This document shows positions 21,880 to 26,503 of a stretch of DNA of 26,503 nt, piece after piece. Numbering within the stretch: the stretch's first letter is position 1; each line of letters begins with the position of its first letter. Location of the stretch: the NCBI GenBank assembly GCA_947629115.1, contig CANRCL010000004.1:1-26503 (forward strand). The letters are read 5' to 3'. The DNA is from an uncultured Bacilli bacterium (GTDB lineage: Bacteria > Bacillota_I > Bacilli_A > RF39 > UBA660). A program made the position numbers and the translations under genes. The notes beneath the pieces were generated by a model that searched no databases, was not told the DNA's origin, and was given only the letters and a program-made list of their open reading frames with translations.

Positions 21880-23709
21880 CTATTCTATATATTTTATTAA
21901 GTTTATTATAGCATTTTCAGGAAGATAATTTCTAGCCTCTTCTATACAATTTTTTTTAATTTCATTTATATTGTATTTTCCTTTATAAACATCTTCCAAA
22001 ATTTTAATTAATTGTTCATCTTTGTGTACTTCATATAGAAAACCGGTACAATTATTTAAAATTATTTCTTTATTATACTTCCAATCAGATGCTATAACTG
22101 GAATACCAGCAAAATAAGCATCAATTATTGTACCAGCTAATCCCTCTCCAGAATAAAATGTTGGAAAAAGTAAAAAAGAGTATTTTTTTAAAGTTTCAAC
22201 TGATTTACTTGAATCAACTATGCCTTTATACTTAATATAACTAGGCAATTCTTTTAAAATTTTTTCAAATTCTAACTCATACTCTTTACCAATTGGACCA
22301 TATATATCTAAACAATATATTGTTTTTTTATATTTTTCATTTATTTTTTTAACACAATTTATAGCTGTTTCTATCCCTTTTTCTTTTATTACTCTCGAAA
22401 AAGTACAAACTTTATAAGGTAAACGATTATTCCATTTTAAAAATTTTTCTATTTCTAAATCTTTAAAGTTTAATAAAATATCAATATTTTTTAACCCTAA
22501 ATCATTTAGCCTTTGTTTCATCCCATTAGTTTCTACAAATATACAATTAAATTTTTCTAAACTTTTTATCATTTTTTTATTGCTTACTAAAAAATCAGGT
22601 AACCAACCACCAACAACAGCATAATAAATTTTCTTTTTAAAAATTTTATTTAAAAATACAAATAATGGAGCAAAAACTTTTATTCCATTAGAAGCAGGCA
22701 AAATAACAATGTTTTCAGAATTTTTTATTGCTTTTAAACAACTAGTTAGTAATTTAAAAGGATTTTTTTTCCATTTATATGTATCAACGTATGTTATATT
22801 TTCATTACCATAAATTTTCTTTAATTCATTATATAAATTTCTGGTTTTAACAGTTTGCCCATCATAAATTGGTAATAAATCAGCAAAATGACCCACTATT
22901 CCTATTTTATATTTGTTTTTTTCAAAATTTACTTCTTTATCTCTAAATATTTTATTTGCAAAATAAACCAATATATTTGTACAAGTAAAAAATGATGCAA
23001 CTATAGGATTAAATTTGTTAACCTCTCTATGCATTTGATAATGAAATTTCAATAACCCTACTTTACTTCCAGAAGATATTGAACTAGATACCTTACGATA
23101 AGATGCTAAAATTTCATTTAACTTATATCCTTTTTTTACTTTCTTTAATGCTTTACACCATAGTGCATAATCATTTCTCTTTTTTAATTTTGGTATTGCA
23201 ATTTTACCAACTTTTTCAGCATTATATACGACTGTTAAACAACCAATAGAATCACCTAAAAGCATTCTAAAATAAGATATTTTTTTAGGGCAAACTCTAA
23301 TTTTACCTATATTTTTACCTTGTTCATCAATATATTCATAATCAGTATAAGAAAAATCAATATTATTATTTTCCATAAAAGAAATTTGATTTTCTAATTT
23401 TTCTTTTTTCCAAATATCATCACTATCTAAAAAAGCGATATATTTTCCTTTTGCTTCACTAATAGCTTTATTCCTTGCTTCAGAAGCCCCACCTTTTTTA
23501 GGTAAACTAAAAAACTTTATTCTTTTATCGTTTTTTAGATATTTTTTTACTATTTGTTCAGTATTATCTGTTGATAAATCATCAACAATTATCATTTCAA
23601 AATTTTTATAAGTTTGATTTAAAACTGATTCTATTGTAGCTCCAATAAAATTAGCAGAATTATATGATGGCGTAATAATACTTACTAATGGTTCCATTTT
23701 TGCTGACAT
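21880..23709 (-). CDS. Two-domain glycosyltransferase, GT2 fused to GT4
   Basis: A 609-aa protein made of two complete-looking transferases. Residues 7-250 are a GT2 (GT-A fold) domain: VSIITPSYNSANFI at the start, VDD at 42-44 and the metal site DSDD at 95-98. A hydrophobic segment closes it (about 235-256). Residues ~267-609 are a GT-B/GT4 domain: GIVGHFADLLPIYDGQTVKTRNL at the start, TFSRVIKEKGIETAI, and the donor site YSGEGLAGTIIDAYFAGIPVIASD near 545-568. The single long open frame has no internal stop. Each half resembles enzymes usually coded by separate genes in such clusters, so it may add two sugars in succession. Start ATG 23709 has SD AGAGAT and lies 5 bp after the ugd stop; an in-frame ATG 4 codons later is also possible. 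Confidence 0.88.
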   Translation of the reverse strand: MSAKMEPLVSIITPSYNSANFIGATIESVLNQTYKNFEMIIVDDLSTDNTEQIVKKYLKNDKRIKFFSLPKKGGASEARNKAISEAKGKYIAFLDSDDIWKKEKLENQISFMENNNIDFSYTDYEYIDEQGKNIGKIRVCPKKISYFRMLLGDSIGCLTVVYNAEKVGKIAIPKLKKRNDYALWCKALKKVKKGYKLNEILASYRKVSSSISSGSKVGLLKFHYQMHREVNKFNPIVASFFTCTNILVYFANKIFRDKEVNFEKNKYKIGIVGHFADLLPIYDGQTVKTRNLYNELKKIYGNENITYVDTYKWKKNPFKLLTSCLKAIKNSENIVILPASNGIKVFAPLFVFLNKIFKKKIYYAVVGGWLPDFLVSNKKMIKSLEKFNCIFVETNGMKQRLNDLGLKNIDILLNFKDLEIEKFLKWNNRLPYKVCTFSRVIKEKGIETAINCVKKINEKYKKTIYCLDIYGPIGKEYELEFEKILKELPSYIKYKGIVDSSKSVETLKKYSFLLFPTFYSGEGLAGTIIDAYFAGIPVIASDWKYNKEIILNNCTGFLYEVHKDEQLIKILEDVYKGKYNINEIKKNCIEEARNYLPENAIINLIKYIE

Positions 23710-23714
23710 AATAA

Positions 23715-24923
23715 TTAATCTCTACTATATATATCTCTTGTATATAGTTTATCTTCAATATCGCTTAATTCATCAGTAAAACGATTTGCAACTACAACAT
23801 CTGATAAATTTTTAAATTGTTCTAAATCATTTACTAATCTATAATCTTCAAAATATTCTTGACCAGTTAATGTTGGTTCATAAATTACAACTTCTAATCC
23901 TTTTTCTTTAAGTTTTCTCATTACATCTTGAATACTACTTGATCTAAAATTATCACTACCAGATTTCATTATTAAACGATAAATACCAACTACTTTTTGT
24001 TCATCATCATTATTTTTTAAAACTTTTAAAGTAATTTGATCGGCAACAAAATTTTTACGAGTATCGTTGCTTTCTACAATAGCTCTAATTAAATTTTGTG
24101 GTATACCATCATAATTAGCAAGTAATTGTTTAGTGTCTTTTGGTAAACAATATCCACCATAACCAAAACTAGGGTTATTATAGTGTAATCCTATTCTTGG
24201 ATCTAAACCAATACCATCTATAATTTCTTTAGTATTTAAACCTTTAGCTTCAGCATATGAATCAAGTTCATTAAAGTATGCTACTCTTAAGGCTAAATAA
24301 GTATTAGCAAATAACTTTATTGATTCTGCTTCTGTTGGTTCAGTAAATAATACTGGCACTTCTTTTGCAACTGCTCCTTCTTTTAGCATATTTGCAAAAA
24401 TATTAGATTTAGCAACTAATTCAGCATTTTTACTATCTCTACCAACAACTATTCTACTTGGATATAAATTATCATATAATGCTTTTCCTTCTCTTAAAAA
24501 TTCAGGACTAAAAATTATATTAGAATAATTATATTTTTCAATCATTTTTTCAGTAAAACCTACTGGTACAGTTGATTTAATGACAATTGTAGCCTTTGGA
24601 TTTACTTTTATTACACTTTCTATTACGCTTTCAACACTACTAGTATCAAAATATCCTTTTTCAACATCATAGTTTGTTGGAGTTGCAATAATTACATATT
24701 CAGCCCATTGATAAACAGTTTCTGTTTCTGTTGTAGCTTCCAAGTGTAACTCTTCTTCTTTTAAATATCTTTCTATTTCTTCATCTACAATTGGTGATTT
24801 ATGATTGTTAATCATATCAACTTTTTCTTTTACGATGTCAATTGCTTTAACATCATTTTTTTTGCTCAATAAACAAGCCAATGATAAACCTACATAGCCT
24901 GTTCCTACTACTGCTATTTTCAT
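23715..24923 (-). CDS. ugd: UDP-glucose 6-dehydrogenase
   Basis: Oxidises UDP-glucose to UDP-glucuronate with two NAD, the committed step to acidic sugars. The 402-aa length equals that of the streptococcal HasB-type enzymes. The N-terminal NAD site is [19 protein letters not shown] (1-19). [11 protein letters not shown] (117-127) and [24 protein letters not shown] follow. The linker helix carries [23 protein letters not shown]. The catalytic cysteine is Cys259 in [15 protein letters not shown]. The C-terminal UDP-binding domain has [18 protein letters not shown]. It is the first gene of the operon, behind a strong promoter (24951-24979), and pairs in function with the 4-epimerase at the operon end. 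Confidence 0.96.
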   Translation of the reverse strand: MKIAVVGTGYVGLSLACLLSKKNDVKAIDIVKEKVDMINNHKSPIVDEEIERYLKEEELHLEATTETETVYQWAEYVIIATPTNYDVEKGYFDTSSVESVIESVIKVNPKATIVIKSTVPVGFTEKMIEKYNYSNIIFSPEFLREGKALYDNLYPSRIVVGRDSKNAELVAKSNIFANMLKEGAVAKEVPVLFTEPTEAESIKLFANTYLALRVAYFNELDSYAEAKGLNTKEIIDGIGLDPRIGLHYNNPSFGYGGYCLPKDTKQLLANYDGIPQNLIRAIVESNDTRKNFVADQITLKVLKNNDDEQKVVGIYRLIMKSGSDNFRSSSIQDVMRKLKEKGLEVVIYEPTLTGQEYFEDYRLVNDLEQFKNLSDVVVANRFTDELSDIEDKLYTRDIYSRD

Positions 24924-24950
24924 TTTTTCTTCTCTCCCTCTGCTGAATTA

Positions 24951-24979
24951 ATTATAACATGTCAAAAATTGTATTTCAA
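24951..24979 (-). promoter_or_regulatory. Promoter of the exopolysaccharide operon
   Basis: -35 TTGAAA (24974-24979), 17-bp spacer, -10 TATAAT (24951-24956) with TGT in front as an extended -10. It is about 28 nt from the ugd ATG. Unlike the acylation module, its spacer has no G-tract, so the backbone operon appears constitutive. Confidence 0.7.
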
Positions 24980-24986
24980 CAAAAGA

Positions 24987-25011
24987 AAACATATATTAGA
25001 ATAATATGTTT
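24987..25011 (-). terminator. Hairpin at the end of the truncated acyltransferase gene
   Basis: AAACATAT (24987-24994) and ATATGTTT (25004-25011) form an 8-bp stem with a 9-nt loop. On the minus strand TCTTTT follows. The acyltransferase stop (25010-25012) falls in the stem. The stem is AT-rich and therefore weak. Confidence 0.5.
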
Positions 25012-25664
25012 AAATTAACTTTAGCTTTTTTAACACAATATCAACAATTTTATATACTGTTATTAATATTATAAAAAAGATAATTGCTAATGTTAGATTG
25101 ATTAAAAACATTACTAATAATTTCAACATTATATTAGATATTTTAATTTTTTCAACAAGAAGTATTAATAAAGTTGAACTTAAACCTTGAGAAAAATATA
25201 AATATAGAGCATTTTTTCCAATAAAAACTATAGGTGAGAAAAATTTTTTATCAACTTTTAAATTATCCTTTAAATAAATTATTAAAAATGTACTTATTAA
25301 AGAAGCAATAAAATAAATATAATTTACGCTAAATTTCAAATTTTGCATATCTTTAATACCTAATTTATTAAAATAAAGGCATAATATAAAAATTATAATT
25401 ACACTAATTTCAGTAATAATAAAAGTTTTAAAATTTTTAAATTTATGAATCATACTCATATAACCAATAATATAAAATATACTGAACAAAATTACATTTG
25501 CATCTAAATTAAAATAAAATGATGAGTAATTTGATGATACAAGCATAAAAATAAAAAACAATAATAACATTACTAATACGTCAAAACGCTCTTTTTGAGT
25601 TTTAGTTTTTTGTTTTACAAAATATATCAGCACAGAACACAAGAAAAATGAAAAATAAATTTTT
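25010..25664 (-). pseudogene. Acyltransferase-3 family protein, C-terminal fragment cut by the IS element
   Basis: The readable frame runs from just after a stop at 25664 to 25010, about 217 residues. It consists of seven or so hydrophobic spans and ends with the C-terminal signature of acyltransferase-3 membrane proteins, FIGKNALYLYFSQGL. Full-length members are about 330-380 aa, and the missing part is the N-terminal ~150 residues, where the catalytic His/Arg of the first spans lie. A start at TTG 25642 has no SD. The frame breaks exactly where the hairpins of the IS91-like element begin, so insertion has cut the gene. The intact protein probably acylated a sugar of the neighbouring polysaccharide. 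The other part may lie beyond the window. Confidence 0.7.
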
Positions 25665-25668
25665 CATT
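25647..25668. repeat. Perfect inverted repeat at the IS boundary
   Basis: AATGAAAAAT (25647-25656) and ATTTTTCATT (25659-25668) are 10-bp arms with a 2-nt centre. It lies at the junction of the broken acyltransferase frame and the mobile element. Confidence 0.6.
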
Positions 25669-25672
25669 CTAT

Positions 25673-25696
25673 GAATTCCTAACGGAATTCTTTTTT
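25673..25696 (+). terminator. Hairpin with T-run upstream of the transposase
   Basis: GAATTCC (25673-25679) and GGAATTC (25684-25690) pair perfectly around TAAC, followed by six T residues. On the plus strand it has the form of an intrinsic terminator that would shield the transposase from outside transcription. It may equally be the hairpin of the element end (terIS-like). Confidence 0.65.
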
Positions 25697-25732
25697 GATA
25701 TAATGATACTAATATAGAAAGTAGTAATTATT

Positions 25733-26503
25733 ATGAATGATTTTTCTAATCAAAAAGTTTCTTTAAGTTTTTTTAAAGAAAATATTTTACCTAATATTTA
25801 TAATGAGAATATGTTTAATTCTGATGGTTCCTTAAACCCTAAATACAATTCTTTTAAAAAAACTGGTACAATTGCTCAAATTTTTGATGATCATTGGCAA
25901 TCTGTATATTTCAAACATAAAGATATTATTGATTTATATAGGCCTAATGCTGATTATGAAATTAACAAAGTTATTGATTGTTATAACAAAGATTTAGGCT
26001 TTTCCATCTATGAATGTCCTGAATGTCATGATTTAGTTTTTATCGGTAATACTTGTAAATCTAGATTGTGTTCCTCTTGTGGTTATAAATATAAATTGGA
26101 AAGAGTTGAAAATGTTTTACAAACTGCTTATAAGTGCAAACACAGACAAATTGTTTTTACTATCCCTAAAGAACTCCGAATATTTTTCTTCTTCCCTTTC
26201 GATGAAATGATTGATATTTTATTTAAAGCCGTTCATGATACAATTTATTCTATTTTAAATGAATCTTATAAATTTTCTAAAAATGCTAAAAAACTTATTA
26301 AATATTTTTCTAAAATTAAATATACTCCTGGCTTTTTCTCTTTTCTTCATACTTTTGGTCGGGATTTAAAATGGAATCCTCATATTCATGTTCTCTTGGC
26401 TGAAATTAAACTTGGTGATAATGATTCTATCATTAAATGGGATTATTTCAACTACGATGCTTTATCTAAAAGATTTCAAAACATTCTTTTAAAACTTTTA
26501 TCT
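25733..26503 (+). CDS. IS91-family (Y2/HUH) transposase, N-terminal part
   Basis: An open frame from ATG 25733 to the window edge, 257 codons with no stop. Residues ~93-125 form the IS91 zinc-binding domain: CPECHDLVF, then CKSRLCSSCGYKYKLERVENVL. The rolling-circle transposase domain follows, with RQIVFTIPKELR and the HUH metal-binding motif HIHVLLAE (from about residue 221). The catalytic tyrosines would lie beyond the window. A TATAAT at 25699-25704 and a weak SD (GAAAGTAG) precede the ATG. It is the only gene on the plus strand. No frameshift is seen in the visible part, so it may be active. Confidence 0.9.
   Translation, partial: MNDFSNQKVSLSFFKENILPNIYNENMFNSDGSLNPKYNSFKKTGTIAQIFDDHWQSVYFKHKDIIDLYRPNADYEINKVIDCYNKDLGFSIYECPECHDLVFIGNTCKSRLCSSCGYKYKLERVENVLQTAYKCKHRQIVFTIPKELRIFFFFPFDEMIDILFKAVHDTIYSILNESYKFSKNAKKLIKYFSKIKYTPGFFSFLHTFGRDLKWNPHIHVLLAEIKLGDNDSIIKWDYFNYDALSKRFQNILLKLLS

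Larger units (their letters stand above)
25665..26503 (+). mobile_element. IS91-family element, 5' part
   Basis: Contains an IS91-type transposase gene that runs off the window and two tight palindromes at its upstream edge. IS91 elements move by rolling-circle transposition and carry subterminal hairpins instead of terminal inverted repeats. The left end is set near 25665 because the acyltransferase frame breaks there; the exact base is uncertain. Confidence 0.65.

Noticed and set aside
1..26503. tRNA or rRNA genes
   Set aside because: No cloverleaf-like GC-richer stretch or rRNA-like conserved segment was recognised on either strand.

Overview
This is an AT-rich window (roughly a quarter GC by eye) in which every gene from position 1 to about 25.66 kb lies on the minus strand. 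Only the partial transposase at the right edge is on the plus strand. TGA is used as a stop and tryptophan is coded by TGG, so the standard bacterial code applies. YlbD, YlbE, a SpoVIF-family protein, ParE/ParC and strong Shine-Dalgarno (SD) sites point to a low-GC Bacillota, most likely an uncultured Bacilli-type gut organism (RF39- or Erysipelotrichales-like). The exact lineage cannot be fixed from sequence alone.

Right to left, which is the direction of transcription: (1) 25.67-26.5 kb is the start of an IS91-type element that has cut off an acyltransferase-3 gene, leaving only its C-terminal part. (2) 24.98-13.55 kb is an exopolysaccharide/capsule operon with a clear promoter: UDP-glucose dehydrogenase, a GT2-GT4 fusion glycosyltransferase, a GT4, an EpsG/Wzy-like polymerase, another GT4, a membrane-anchored beta-propeller protein, then (behind an internal promoter) an ATP-grasp protein, a Wzx-type flippase and a UDP-glucuronate 4-epimerase-like enzyme, closed by a terminator. 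Dehydrogenase plus epimerase would supply UDP-GlcA and UDP-GalA, so the polymer is probably acidic. No priming phosphoglycosyltransferase and no Wzz/Wze regulators are present here. (3) 13.45-10.95 kb is a two-gene polysaccharide O-acylation module (SGNH-like plus MBOAT) under its own unusual promoter. (4) 10.8-8.0 kb holds a DUF3048/YerB-like protein, a SpoVIF-family protein, an acidic single-span membrane protein and a small unknown gene. (5) 7.99-2.8 kb holds parE, a small basic protein and parC. A long structured leader precedes parC, and between the small gene and parC lies a decayed duplicate of the parC 5' end. (6) 2.8-0.47 kb holds ylbD, ylbE, fmt and a CDP-alcohol phosphatidyltransferase. 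(7) 349-1 is the N-terminal part of an exported protein.

The most interesting signal is a nearly identical 42-43 bp promoter cassette used twice, 13 kb apart (376-418 and 13411-13452). A -35 (TTGACT) and a -10 (TATAAT) are separated by 16 bp, of which 8 are an uninterrupted G-tract, and an inverted repeat overlaps the -35. One copy drives an exported protein and the other drives the polysaccharide acylation module. This is the architecture of a slipped-strand, phase-variable promoter (as known for Neisseria porA), and it suggests a dispersed ON/OFF switch for surface traits in this organism.
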